A DNA stretch of 16,055 nt from Dehalococcoidia bacterium (GCA_030689845.1 JAUYHV010000266.1:1-16055); one strand, 5' to 3'. Shown: positions 10,601 through 16,055, numbered from the stretch's first letter. The notes: a model not told the origin generated them from the sequence alone. Numbers and translations are program-made.

Positions 10601-10639
10601 TTTACGTGTGGAAACAGATCGAGTTTGGGTACTTACCAT
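7607..10639 (-). CDS. NuoF–GltD fusion: NADH/FMN module joined to FAD/NADP(H) module
   Basis: This is a single 1010-residue chain with two pyridine-nucleotide modules. Residues 1-110 form a thioredoxin-like [2Fe-2S] domain (Cys17, 22, 53, 57). Residues 120-530 are NuoF: the glycine-rich GRGGAGFPTG at 171-180, NADEGDPGAF at 199-208, GEETALMASIEG at 290-301, and the [4Fe-4S] motif Cys460/463/466 plus Cys506. At about 536-553, where HydB-type proteins continue into a two-cluster ferredoxin, it instead enters a GltD-like flavoprotein. That part has a Cys-rich N-terminal region (Cys549/553, 588-600), an FAD site VIGSGPAG at 642-649, a second nucleotide site IGGGNVAIDA at 771-780 and YRRSRSEMPA at 796-805, which suggests NADP(H). 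Separate NuoF-like and NfnB/GltD-like subunits are known in the Sporomusa-type Nfn (Stn) transhydrogenase; this looks like their fusion. It sits three bases after nuoE-like 2, its probable partner. Inferred role: exchanging electrons between NAD(H), NADP(H) and the Mo/W subunits. Confidence 0.93.
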   Translation of the reverse strand: MVSTQTRSVSTRKAQVCRGPGCELGKSAYIMEALKHEVERLGIKDMVVDYVGCHGFCQQGPIIDISPEGIFYTHVTVDDVAEIASSHLKDNKPVERLFYRDPATGKAIPYYKDIPFYSRQKRIVLRNCGHINPERIEDYLAVGGYQALKKALTSMSPDEVIAEIKKSGLRGRGGAGFPTGLKWELCRKSPGNEKCMICNADEGDPGAFMDRSILEGDPHAVLEGIVIAGYAIGAHEGYIYVRAEYPLAVKRFKLAMEAALAKGYLGKNIFGTDFSFTMDLREGAGAFVCGEETALMASIEGKRGVSRAKPPFPAQSGLWGKPTTINNVKTCAFVPPIIANGADWFSEIGVEKSKGTAIFALTGKVANCGLVEVPMGTPLSEIIFEIGGGVPGGKKLKAVQTGGPSGGCIPVNHLETPVDYESLTALGSIMGSGGMVVMDEDDCMVDVARYFLSFTQDESCGKCVMCRLGTLQLYVMLQDITSGRASMDDLELISDLAGAVKAGSLCGLGQTAPNPVLTTLKYFRNEYEAHIKRHRCFAAVCKGLVIAPCRHTCPAGIDVPKYVRFIESGKFGEAAATIREKIPFPFVCGLVCVHPCESKCRRGQLDEPIAIRALKRIAAEKDDGLWKENNKIMPSTGKKAAVIGSGPAGLTVGYYLAKKGHSVTIFEALPEPGGMMRYGIPEYRLPRKVLSREIQEIANAGVEIKTETKVESLDMLQKEGYEAIFIAAGSHKGAKLGIPGEEDSKVLEGVDFLRDLNLGKAIDIGEKVGIIGGGNVAIDAARAALRLGAKNVSIIYRRSRSEMPASSEEIEEAESEGVQFLFLTAPSVITKVNGKVNLEFLRMALGKRDASGRPRPEPVKGSEYSVELDTVIAAIGQTSDIPPGFDLKLNRNGTIEVDPDTLETSRKGAFAGGDVVSGPASVIEAIATGRLAASSIDRYLGGTGDMEEILAPPETELKPREVEEGDKGRPHMGLKTVKERIGSFVQVEEGYTPEQAVEEAGRCLRCDLED

Positions 10640-10642
10640 GAC

Positions 10643-11110
10643 TTAGTCCTGTGTTGTCCCCGTCTCCGCCGGGGCAAACATCTCTTTTATCTTCCTGGCA
10701 TTAACCTGTCCAAAGATTTCCTTGTCCACAACTACATTGGGGGCCAGGGCACAAGCTCCGATACAGGCTACGGTTTCCAGGGTATATTCCATGTCCGGTG
10801 TCGTTTCCCCCGGCGCTACTCCCAGCATTTTTTCTATGTCCTTTTGAATCCTGGCTCCACCTTTTACGTGGCAGGCCGTGCCCCGGCATACCACTACGGT
10901 TTTTTTACCGCCGGGTTTCAATTTAAACTGCGAATAAAATGTCCCGACCCCAAAAACTTCACTCTCAGGTATATGTAAAAATTTGGCTACTTCCTTTAAG
11001 CTTTCCTCTGGCAAGTAGCCAAGTTCTTCCTGTATCTTCTGAAGCAAGGGTATCAGATTATCCCTTTCATCAGTGAATTTTGTAAATATTTCGGTTATCT
11101 TTTCCTTCAT
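10643..11110 (-). CDS. nuoE: NuoE/HydC-like [2Fe-2S] thioredoxin-fold subunit (copy 2)
   Basis: This protein of 155 residues has the usual NuoE length and layout: a helical N-terminal part and then a thioredoxin-fold domain with the four-Cys [2Fe-2S] ligand set Cys75, Cys80, Cys116 and Cys120 (CRGTAC, CIGAC). Such subunits accompany NuoF in complex I and in NAD-linked hydrogenases and formate dehydrogenases. The ATG at 11110 follows GGAGG with only three bases between, a rather short spacing, but no better start exists. The stop lies three bases before the NuoF-GltD fusion, so the two are probably translationally coupled partners. It is clearly paralogous to the copy at 13170-13619, with the same Cys spacing and the shared stretches FYSQF and ACHVKGG. 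Confidence 0.92.
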   Translation of the reverse strand: MKEKITEIFTKFTDERDNLIPLLQKIQEELGYLPEESLKEVAKFLHIPESEVFGVGTFYSQFKLKPGGKKTVVVCRGTACHVKGGARIQKDIEKMLGVAPGETTPDMEYTLETVACIGACALAPNVVVDKEIFGQVNARKIKEMFAPAETGTTQD

Positions 11111-11185
11111 TAACCTCCGGGGCCTTTAATAATTATCTTATTTCCGTTATGTCGTCATGGTAATACGGCGCTTTATATTTATCGG

Positions 11186-13099
11186 CTAAGCCTTACCTGC
11201 CAGCATGGGGACAGGTTCATCAGGCACGTCTAATTTTTCTCCTGTTACCCTTACAACCGCATCAAACTTTTTCGGGCATACATCAAAACAGGTGCCGCAC
11301 TTCGTGCACTTATCCTGGTCTATTACGTGGATCATTCTCTTTCCACCGAGAATAGCTTCAGCCGGGCAATTCCGGAGACAAATCAAGCAGGCCTGGCATT
11401 TATCCGGCAGGATATAGAACCTTATCAAATCTTTACAGGTTAAAGATGGACATTTCTTGTCATGTATATGGGCTTCGTAGTCATCACGGAAATAACGAAT
11501 CGTTGTTAACACAGGATTGGGGGCTGTTTGTCCGAGCCCGCAAAGGGATCCCGTTTTAACCGTCTCCCCGATTTTTTGAAGTTTTTCTATGTCTCCTTGC
11601 TCCCCGTTACCGTTACAAATCCTCTGCAATATCTTCTGCATCTGTCTGGTGCCCAGCCTGCAGGGAACACATTTGCCGCAGGACTCTCCCTGTGTAAAGC
11701 TAATAAAATATCGTGCGATATCCACGGGACAGGTATTTTCATCCATCACAATCATGCCGCCGGAACCCATAATCGAACCGGCAGCCGCCAGGGATTCATA
11801 GTCTACAGGGCTGTCAAGATTGCTCTGGGGTAAACAACCTCCCGATGGCCCTCCTGTTTGGGCCGCCTTAAATTCTTTACCATCGAGGACACCTCCCCCG
11901 ATGTCATAAATGATAGACCTCAAAGTCATCCCGAGGGGTACTTCAATCAGGCCTGTTCTTTCAATTTTACCTACGAGGGCAAAAGTCTTGGTGCCTTTGC
12001 TTTTCTCCGTGCCGAATTGACTGTACCATTCCCAACCCCTTTGCATGATAACTGCGGCAGCAGCCCATGTCTCAACGTTATTTATATTAGTCGGCTTTCC
12101 CCAGAGTCCGGCAATAGCGGGGAAAGGAGGCCTGGGCCGGGGCATGCCCCTTTTCCCTTCAATGGATGCCATCAGGGCCGTCTCCTCACCGCATACAAAA
12201 GCCCCTGCTCCCTCTTTAATAACGATTTCGAAATTGTGGCCGGTTCCCATAATGTTTTTCCCCAGAAACCCATACTTCCTCATCTGGTCAGTCGCAATCT
12301 TTAACCGCTCAATTGCCAGGGGATATTCAGCCCTGCAATAAATATATCCCTGGGAAGCCCCGATGGCATGAGACCCGATAACCATTCCCTCCAACACGGA
12401 GTGAGGGTCGCCTTCCAGAAGAGACCTGTTCATGAAAGCGCCCGGGTCTCCTTCATCGGCATTACAGATAATATATTTTTCGTTCCCCGGCGCCCGCTGG
12501 CAGAATTCCCATTTTTGTCCGGTGGGGAATCCCGCCCCGCCACGGCCCCGCAGTCCTGACTTTTTCAACTCCTCTATAACCTGATCGGGAGTCATGGTCA
12601 AAGTCCTCACCAGACCGCTGTATCCTCCCCGGGCAATGTAATGATTTATCTTTTCCGGGTCGATAAACCCGCAATTCCTCAATATGATACGAACCTGGGA
12701 TTTTAACATGGGGGTTTGAAAAAAGTCGGTAATCCCTTCCACACTGCCCTCCCCAATTGAACCCAGGGCAAGATCAGGCCGGGGATTATCGTTGACTATA
12801 TAATCATCTACCAGTTCAACCATCTTCTTTGGAGTCATGTTACCGTAACTTATTCTTGGCTTACCCGGTTTTGTAATATCCACCAGGGGTTCCAGATAAC
12901 AGCTTCCTATGCAACCAACCTGGGTAATAACGGCTGAAATATTACGCTTCTGAAGCTCCTCCTCCAGTTCATCGCTTATGGTTTTCGCCCCTGCCGCCCT
13001 GCCGCATGTAGCCGAACCCAGATATATCCTTACCTGATCGCTTTTCTCCAGGGAGTCCCATTCATTTATTGCCGCTGCACGGATATCTTCAAAAGTCAA
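11186..13099 (-). CDS. nuoF: NuoF/HydB-like NADH- and FMN-binding subunit with C-terminal 2[4Fe-4S] ferredoxin domain
   Basis: This 637-residue protein has the classic HydB/HndC architecture. An N-terminal thioredoxin-like domain carries three Cys (32, 63, 67). The NuoF core has GRGGAGFPTG (185-194), NADEGDPGAF (213-222) and GEETALMASIEG (304-315) for FMN and NADH. The [4Fe-4S] motif is Cys474/477/480 plus Cys520. The C-terminal ferredoxin domain has Cys568/571/574/578 and Cys598/601/604/608. This type forms the flavin core of NAD-dependent and electron-bifurcating hydrogenases and formate dehydrogenases; whether this one bifurcates cannot be read from the sequence. The start is TTG, supported by GAGGT six bases upstream. 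It lies 70 bases after nuoE-like 1 and 75 bases before nuoE-like 2. No hydrogenase catalytic subunit is in the window, so the downstream Mo/W subunits are the likely partners. Confidence 0.93.
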   Translation of the reverse strand: MTFEDIRAAAINEWDSLEKSDQVRIYLGSATCGRAAGAKTISDELEEELQKRNISAVITQVGCIGSCYLEPLVDITKPGKPRISYGNMTPKKMVELVDDYIVNDNPRPDLALGSIGEGSVEGITDFFQTPMLKSQVRIILRNCGFIDPEKINHYIARGGYSGLVRTLTMTPDQVIEELKKSGLRGRGGAGFPTGQKWEFCQRAPGNEKYIICNADEGDPGAFMNRSLLEGDPHSVLEGMVIGSHAIGASQGYIYCRAEYPLAIERLKIATDQMRKYGFLGKNIMGTGHNFEIVIKEGAGAFVCGEETALMASIEGKRGMPRPRPPFPAIAGLWGKPTNINNVETWAAAAVIMQRGWEWYSQFGTEKSKGTKTFALVGKIERTGLIEVPLGMTLRSIIYDIGGGVLDGKEFKAAQTGGPSGGCLPQSNLDSPVDYESLAAAGSIMGSGGMIVMDENTCPVDIARYFISFTQGESCGKCVPCRLGTRQMQKILQRICNGNGEQGDIEKLQKIGETVKTGSLCGLGQTAPNPVLTTIRYFRDDYEAHIHDKKCPSLTCKDLIRFYILPDKCQACLICLRNCPAEAILGGKRMIHVIDQDKCTKCGTCFDVCPKKFDAVVRVTGEKLDVPDEPVPMLAGKA

Positions 13100-13169
13100 A
13101 ATGATACCTCGCTATGTCTTGCTGCAATTATGAGTTTTGCCGTGACTAAAACCGCAATGAGGGCGCGGC

Positions 13170-13619
13170 TTAATCATAATTTTTCAGTGTTTCTTTTATC
13201 TTCGAAGTCGTTACCCGGCCGAAGACGTCCTTATCGATTACCACAACGGGGGCCAGGGCACAGGAACCAAAGCAGGCGACTCTCTCAAGGCTGAATTTAT
13301 AGTCTCCAGTTGTTCCTCCGGCCTCCACACCTATTTCTTTCTCAACCGTTTCCAAAATCGTCCCTCCCCCTTTTACGTGACAGGCCGTTCCGAGGCACAC
13401 ATGTACCGTATGTCTACCCGGTCGGGTGAATCTGAACTGGGAGTAGAAAGTTGCGACTCCGAATATCTCGTTCGAGGAGGTGTCTAAGAAAGATGCGATG
13501 TCACCGATAGCTTCTGGAGAAAGAAATCCAAGTTTTGCCTGGACCTTTTGCAGGATGGGAATGACCGCCCCCTTTTCCCCCTCATAGGCAGAGAATATTT
13601 CTTTGAGGGCCTCCACCAT
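13170..13619 (-). CDS. nuoE: NuoE/HydC-like [2Fe-2S] thioredoxin-fold subunit (copy 1)
   Basis: This 149-residue protein is of normal NuoE length. It has an N-terminal helical bundle and then a thioredoxin fold with [2Fe-2S] ligands Cys75, Cys80, Cys116 and Cys120 (CLGTAC, CFGSC). It passes electrons between the FMN-bearing NuoF subunit and partner proteins. It is the first gene of the redox cluster, and nuoF-like 1 follows after 70 bases. The ATG at 13619 has GAGGT eight bases upstream. A weak promoter-like pair lies further upstream. It is the paralogue of the NuoE at 10643-11110, so each NuoF in the cluster has its own NuoE. Confidence 0.93.
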   Translation of the reverse strand: MVEALKEIFSAYEGEKGAVIPILQKVQAKLGFLSPEAIGDIASFLDTSSNEIFGVATFYSQFRFTRPGRHTVHVCLGTACHVKGGGTILETVEKEIGVEAGGTTGDYKFSLERVACFGSCALAPVVVIDKDVFGRVTTSKIKETLKNYD

Positions 13620-13650
13620 AGTGTTTTACCTCGGTTGATTTTGAGATTAA

Positions 13651-13678
13651 ATTTAACACAATTTACCCTTAAATGCAA
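13651..13678 (-). promoter_or_regulatory. Possible promoter of the redox operon
   Basis: In the 176-base gap between acr3 and nuoE-like 1 the minus strand has TTGCAT, 16 bases, then TTAAAT, about 32 bases before the nuoE start. It would give a leader of roughly 25 bases containing the GAGGT ribosome site. Both boxes are weak matches, so this is only a candidate. I saw no molybdenum-cofactor riboswitch and no strong terminator in the gap. Confidence 0.3.
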
Positions 13679-13795
13679 GATTCATCATACCTTCCCCCGC
13701 ATTAAGTGAAGCCTGGTTTTGTGATTGCTGCGGTAATGTTTATTGTAGCGAGGCGCCGTAATCTTCAAGAAAGGGAAATGCAAGGTTTTTAGCCG

Positions 13796-14842
13796 TCACC
13801 CCTGGAAATGTCTTCTCCTGAGATAAAAAGCGGCATTAACAAGACTGATGAGCACCGGCACCTCCACCAGCGGACCTATGACAGCGGCAAAAGCCTGCCC
13901 GGAGTCGATCCCGAAGACAGCGACAGTGACAGCAATCGCCAGTTCGAAATTGTTGCTTGCCGCGGTAAAAGCGATAGTAGTCGTAATTGGATACCCTGCA
14001 TTAACCGCCTTTCCCATGTAAAACGAAGCAAAGAACATGACCACAAAATAGATAAGTAAAGGTATGGCAATGCGCACTACATCCAGCGGTAGTTCGATAA
14101 TTATCCCGCCCTTTAAAGAAAACATAATAACTATGGTGAACAGCAGGGCAACAAATGTTATCGGGCTGATCCTGGGAATAAACCGTTGTTCGTACCACTC
14201 CTTACCCCGGGCTTTAACTAATAAAAAGCGTGTAATCATTCCGCCAAAAAATGGTATTCCCAGGTATATGAATACGCTTCCGGCTATCTCCCTGATGGTG
14301 ATATGAACTTCAAAACCTTTCAGTCCGAACCACTCCGGAACTACCGTGATAAAAATATAAGCATAAAGGGAGTAAAATACCATCTGAAAAACGGAATTAA
14401 AAGCTACCAGGCCGGCAGCATACTCCGTGTCTCCCCGGGCCAGGTCATTCCATACTATTACCATGGCAATGCACCTTGCCAGGCCAATCATGATCAGGCC
14501 TATCATATACTCCGGATAATCCCTTAGGAATATGACAGCCAGCAGAAACATCAATACCGGTCCGATAAGCCAGTTTTGCACCAGGGACAATCCGAGCACC
14601 CGCCAGTTGCGGAAAACCTGGCCCAGTTTCTCATATCTAACCTTCGCCAGCGGCGGGTACATCATCAATATCAACCCGGCAGCAATGGGGATAGAAGTCG
14701 TGCCCACCTGGAAGTAGGCGATATAGTCAGCTATGCCCTGTATCGAATATCCCAACCCCACACCCAATCCCATCGCCAGGAATATCCACAGGGTAAGAAA
14801 ACGGTCCAGAAACGAGAGTTTTCCTTTTTGCAGCCCGGCCAT
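13796..14842 (-). CDS. acr3: Acr3-type arsenite efflux permease
   Basis: This 348-residue integral membrane protein belongs to the Acr3 branch of the bile-acid/arsenite/riboflavin transporter superfamily. About ten hydrophobic segments are visible. It exports arsenite, As(III), across the cytoplasmic membrane. The family signature LARCIAMVIVWN contains Cys124, and ASNNFELAIA contains Glu300. These correspond, with the same offset of five, to the Cys129 and Glu305 reported as essential in a characterised Acr3. The ATG overlaps the arsR stop by one base (TAATG) and has AGGAG seven to eight bases upstream, so it is co-transcribed and coupled with arsR. No arsenate reductase (arsC) is next to it, so by itself the pair handles As(III) only. 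Confidence 0.95.
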   Translation of the reverse strand: MAGLQKGKLSFLDRFLTLWIFLAMGLGVGLGYSIQGIADYIAYFQVGTTSIPIAAGLILMMYPPLAKVRYEKLGQVFRNWRVLGLSLVQNWLIGPVLMFLLAVIFLRDYPEYMIGLIMIGLARCIAMVIVWNDLARGDTEYAAGLVAFNSVFQMVFYSLYAYIFITVVPEWFGLKGFEVHITIREIAGSVFIYLGIPFFGGMITRFLLVKARGKEWYEQRFIPRISPITFVALLFTIVIMFSLKGGIIIELPLDVVRIAIPLLIYFVVMFFASFYMGKAVNAGYPITTTIAFTAASNNFELAIAVTVAVFGIDSGQAFAAVIGPLVEVPVLISLVNAAFYLRRRHFQG

Positions 14843-15210
14843 TAATCAGCTCCTTTCTTGACGCCCCTTCCGCAGCCGGGACCTGTTCTTTTTGCGCCCT
14901 TTAAACGTTCCCTGTCGCTGTCGGATACTATGCTGCCGGCAAGCCCCTGCTTCATTGCTTTAACCAGGAGAGGATAGAATTTTTTCATTTCCCTTTTGTC
15001 GATGGAATAAAGTGACCACAGCCCTTCTTTCCTCAGCCGCAAAAAACCCGCCTGGTGCAGGATCATAAGGCTGCGCGACGCCCTGGTCTGGGATATGCCC
15101 AGCGCCTGCATAACTTCACAGACACAGCACTCCTTCTCCAGCAACACATTCAGCGTCCTCAGTCTTGTTTCATCAGAGAGAGATTTAAAAGCCTTTATTA
15201 ATTCCTTCAT
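14842..15210 (-). CDS. arsR: ArsR-family arsenic-responsive transcriptional repressor
   Basis: This is a winged helix-turn-helix repressor of 122 residues. The motif ECCVCEVMQALGIS near residues 27-40 gives Cys28, Cys29 and Cys31 on the first helix of the DNA-binding region, resembling the ELCVCDL arsenite site of classical ArsR. The recognition helix follows (QTRASRSLMIL). A further Cys lies in the C-terminal GPGCGRG. Without arsenite it should bind the promoter of its own operon; As(III) binding releases it. I chose the ATG at 15210 over the in-frame ATG at 15219 because AAGGA lies eight bases before the former, while the latter overlaps that ribosome site. The stop overlaps the acr3 start by one base. 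Confidence 0.93.
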   Translation of the reverse strand: MKELIKAFKSLSDETRLRTLNVLLEKECCVCEVMQALGISQTRASRSLMILHQAGFLRLRKEGLWSLYSIDKREMKKFYPLLVKAMKQGLAGSIVSDSDRERLKGAKRTGPGCGRGVKKGAD

Positions 15211-15218
15211 TAAAAACA

Positions 15219-15223
15219 TCCTT
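15219..15223 (-). promoter_or_regulatory. Ribosome binding site that sets the arsR start
   Basis: AAGGA on the minus strand lies eight bases before the ATG at 15210. It overlaps the alternative ATG at 15219, which would otherwise add three residues. This favours the shorter protein. Confidence 0.7.
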
Positions 15224-15235
15224 ATATGCGCATAT
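15224..15235 (-). promoter_or_regulatory. Probable ArsR operator (perfect 12-bp palindrome)
   Basis: ATATGCGCATAT is a perfect palindrome. It lies directly between the predicted arsR transcription start (about 15237) and the ribosome site. Bound there, ArsR would block RNA polymerase and autorepress arsR-acr3. The position is convincing; the exact operator sequence is inferred. Confidence 0.6.
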
Positions 15236-15243
15236 TGTGTTAT

Positions 15244-15271
15244 ATTATATCAAATTTTCACAGGCGGTCAA
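15244..15271 (-). promoter_or_regulatory. arsR-acr3 promoter
   Basis: The minus strand shows TTGACC (15271-15266), a 16-base spacer, then a perfect TATAAT (15249-15244). This is a strong sigma-A-type promoter, and the predicted start point sits at the edge of the palindrome at 15224-15235. Confidence 0.8.
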
Positions 15272-15316
15272 ACTTTTACGGACAATGAGCTTCCTCCGAA
15301 AATAGCCTTCTATAAA

Positions 15317-15420
15317 CTGCCATTCCGGCGAAACTCGCAAAATAACTTTTAAATCCCCCTTAATCCCCCTTTGAAAAAGGGGGATTAAGGGGGATTTATC
15401 TGCGTTTCGCGGAATGCCAG
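15317..15420. repeat. 104-bp nested palindromic element (MITE- or REP-like)
   Basis: The core is a perfect inverted repeat: 22-base arms at 15351-15372 and 15376-15397 around a three-base GAA loop. Each arm contains two ATCCCCCT-type blocks. Outside it, a second imperfect pair of arms (about 15317-15339 with 15401-15420) can also pair: CATTCCGGCGAAACTCGCA against TGCGTTTCGCGGAATG, differing by small indels. I see no coding sequence in it. Such C-tract/G-tract palindromes are often multi-copy in bacterial genomes. It lies between the divergent arsR and tRNA promoters, so it is not placed as a terminator for either. The rest of the gap (15421-15531) shows nothing I can name. Confidence 0.85.
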
Positions 15421-15531
15421 GACAATACTAACATTCCACGCCCGACATCCGTTAGTAAACACATATAATGAAAACCCGGCTGCCCCTGATTTAGTCTGGC
15501 TACACGCGCATCAGACCCAAAGGAATTCAAA

Positions 15532-15560
15532 TTGACAACCACTCTGCTGTCGTGTTAAAT
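15532..15560 (+). promoter_or_regulatory. tRNA gene promoter
   Basis: A perfect TTGACA (15532-15537), a 17-base spacer and TTAAAT (15555-15560) lie 13 bases before the mature tRNA 5' end. Confidence 0.7.
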
Positions 15561-15573
15561 TTTTCCCTGTAAC

Positions 15574-15645
15574 GGCAGCGTAGCTCAGAGGAAGAGCAGG
15601 GGACTCATAAGCCCTTGGTCGCTGGTTCAATTCCAGCCGCTGCCA
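15574..15645 (+). tRNA. tRNA with anticodon CAU (Met elongator or Ile2)
   Basis: The 72-base cloverleaf has a seven-pair acceptor stem GGCAGCG/CGCTGCC and a D arm GCTC-AGAGGAA-GAGC. The anticodon loop is CTCATAA with CAT at 15606-15608, and the T arm GCTGG-TTCAATT-CCAGC is perfect. The discriminator is A, and the 3' CCA is not encoded. The anticodon stem has four pairs plus an A·G mismatch next to the loop. The anticodon arm, variable loop and T arm resemble E. coli tRNA-Ile2, in which C34 becomes lysidine to read AUA, but elongator tRNA-Met also has CTCATAA. I cannot decide between them from sequence alone. It does not look like initiator tRNA, because the first acceptor pair is normal. Confidence 0.92.
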
Positions 15646-15670
15646 GTTATTTTGTAAAAAACCGCGAACA

Positions 15671-15734
15671 TTGACCCACAAAAACAGGAAATAACCACCA
15701 TCATTGACCCACCTAACCGGTATCTTTGACCCAC
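15671..15734 (+). repeat. Three TTGACCCAC repeats at the IS end
   Basis: TTGACCCAC occurs at 15671-15679, 15704-15712 and 15726-15734, with start-to-start distances of 33 and 22 bases, that is three and two helical turns. IS21-family ends carry multiple such repeats as probable transposase-binding sites. Confidence 0.85.
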
Positions 15735-15785
15735 CCGGGAAATAAATTAGTTACCATTGTCGCAAAAAGGAAAAGAGGAGCGGCA

Positions 15786-16055
15786 ATGGCATACAAGGAG
15801 GTTTCCCGAGTGGAGATAGCAGAAGTAATTCGTCAGTGGCAAGCCGGTCGGCGCATCCGTGAAATAACCCGGTCCACCGGCATATCCCGCAATACAATTC
15901 GCAAATATATTCTGACTGCACAGAGCTGTGGCTTGTGCAGGGATGGTCCGTCGCCAACTGAACTACAACTGACCATTTTGATGCAGTGCAACCGGTCAGG
16001 ACCGCGGGAGATAGTGATACCCACCGATAAGGTGCTGATACCTTGGGCGGAGCAG
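15786..16055 (+). CDS. istA: IS21-family transposase IstA, N-terminal part
   Basis: Ninety codons run from an ATG at 15786 (GAGGAG five bases upstream) to the right edge with no stop. The N-terminus has the helix-turn-helix layout of IstA, with EVIRQWQAGRRIREITRSTG as the first part and ISRNTIRKYI as the recognition helix. IstA is the DDE-type transposase that works with the ATPase IstB. Its catalytic domain and istB should lie beyond the window. The CDS may be intact or broken further on; that cannot be seen. Confidence 0.85.
   Translation, partial: MAYKEVSRVEIAEVIRQWQAGRRIREITRSTGISRNTIRKYILTAQSCGLCRDGPSPTELQLTILMQCNRSGPREIVIPTDKVLIPWAEQ

Larger units (their letters stand above)
15671..16055 (+). 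mobile_element. Left end of an IS21-family insertion sequence (right part outside window)
   Basis: Terminal-type direct repeats (TTGACCCAC three times) are followed by an istA-like reading frame that is open to the window edge. Both are typical of IS21-family ends. The exact outer boundary is not certain: it may lie at a TG around 15653, or close to the first repeat. The element sits only about 10 to 25 bases downstream of the tRNA gene. Confidence 0.8.

Noticed and set aside
13620..13795. Possible molybdenum-cofactor riboswitch or arsenic-operon terminator in the gap before nuoE-like 1.
   Set aside because: I found no matching conserved stems and no hairpin followed by a T-run.
18..15352. 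Many open frames on the plus strand opposite the redox genes, some up to about 196 codons.
   Set aside because: They overlap clear minus-strand genes over their full length, have no recognisable domains, and are explained as shadows of GC-biased codons.
15351..15397. The C/G-tract hairpin as a rho-independent terminator.
   Set aside because: It lies upstream of both flanking divergent transcription units and no T-run follows either arm in the right place.
15671..15734. The repeated TTGACCCAC units as a CRISPR array.
   Set aside because: The units are only nine bases with spacers of 24 and 13 bases, and they sit at the end of an IS21-like element.

Overview
The window looks like a chromosomal segment of an anaerobic, probably Gram-positive bacterium. 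The nearest kinds I would suggest are Peptococcaceae-type Firmicutes (Desulfotomaculum, Pelotomaculum, Moorella relatives). This is inferred from the selenocysteine formate dehydrogenase, the HydB/HydC-like NuoF/NuoE modules, the GltD-like flavoproteins, the mixed ATG/GTG/TTG starts with strong Shine-Dalgarno sites, and the mid-range GC content. No marker here fixes the species.

From about 15.2 kb leftwards everything reads on the minus strand. In transcription order: arsR and acr3 (arsenite repressor and efflux pump, joined by a one-base stop/start overlap); nuoE-like 1; nuoF-like 1 (HydB type with a C-terminal two-cluster ferredoxin domain); nuoE-like 2; a 1010-residue fusion of a complete NuoF to a GltD-like flavoprotein; a Cys-type formate-dehydrogenase-like molybdenum/tungsten subunit; a selenocysteine formate dehydrogenase; and a NuoG-like ferredoxin fused to a second GltD-like flavoprotein, which runs off the left edge. 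The seven redox genes are separated by only 3 to 75 bases and face the same way, so they are very probably one operon.

Two points stand out. First, the selenocysteine enzyme is split by an in-frame TGA followed by a textbook bacterial SECIS hairpin; read through, it is one 919-residue protein. Second, its tandem paralogue keeps all the iron-sulfur ligands and the cofactor-proximal Lys and Gln. However, it has Cys for Sec, Ala for the neighbouring catalytic His and Phe for the catalytic Arg of known formate dehydrogenases. It therefore probably does not oxidise formate as those enzymes do. Together the genes encode two Mo/W subunits, two NuoE, two NuoF and two GltD-type NAD(P)H modules, all soluble. 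This suggests a cytoplasmic multi-module oxidoreductase, or two, linking formate (and perhaps a second substrate) with NAD(H), NADP(H) and possibly ferredoxin. Electron bifurcation is plausible but not shown by the sequence.

The right end is a different kind of DNA. A regulatory region divergent to arsR carries an arsR promoter and operator-like palindrome and a 104-bp nested palindromic repeat. Beyond it lie a plus-strand CAU tRNA gene with its own promoter, and the left end of an IS21-like insertion sequence with three TTGACCCAC repeats and the first 90 codons of istA, cut by the window edge.
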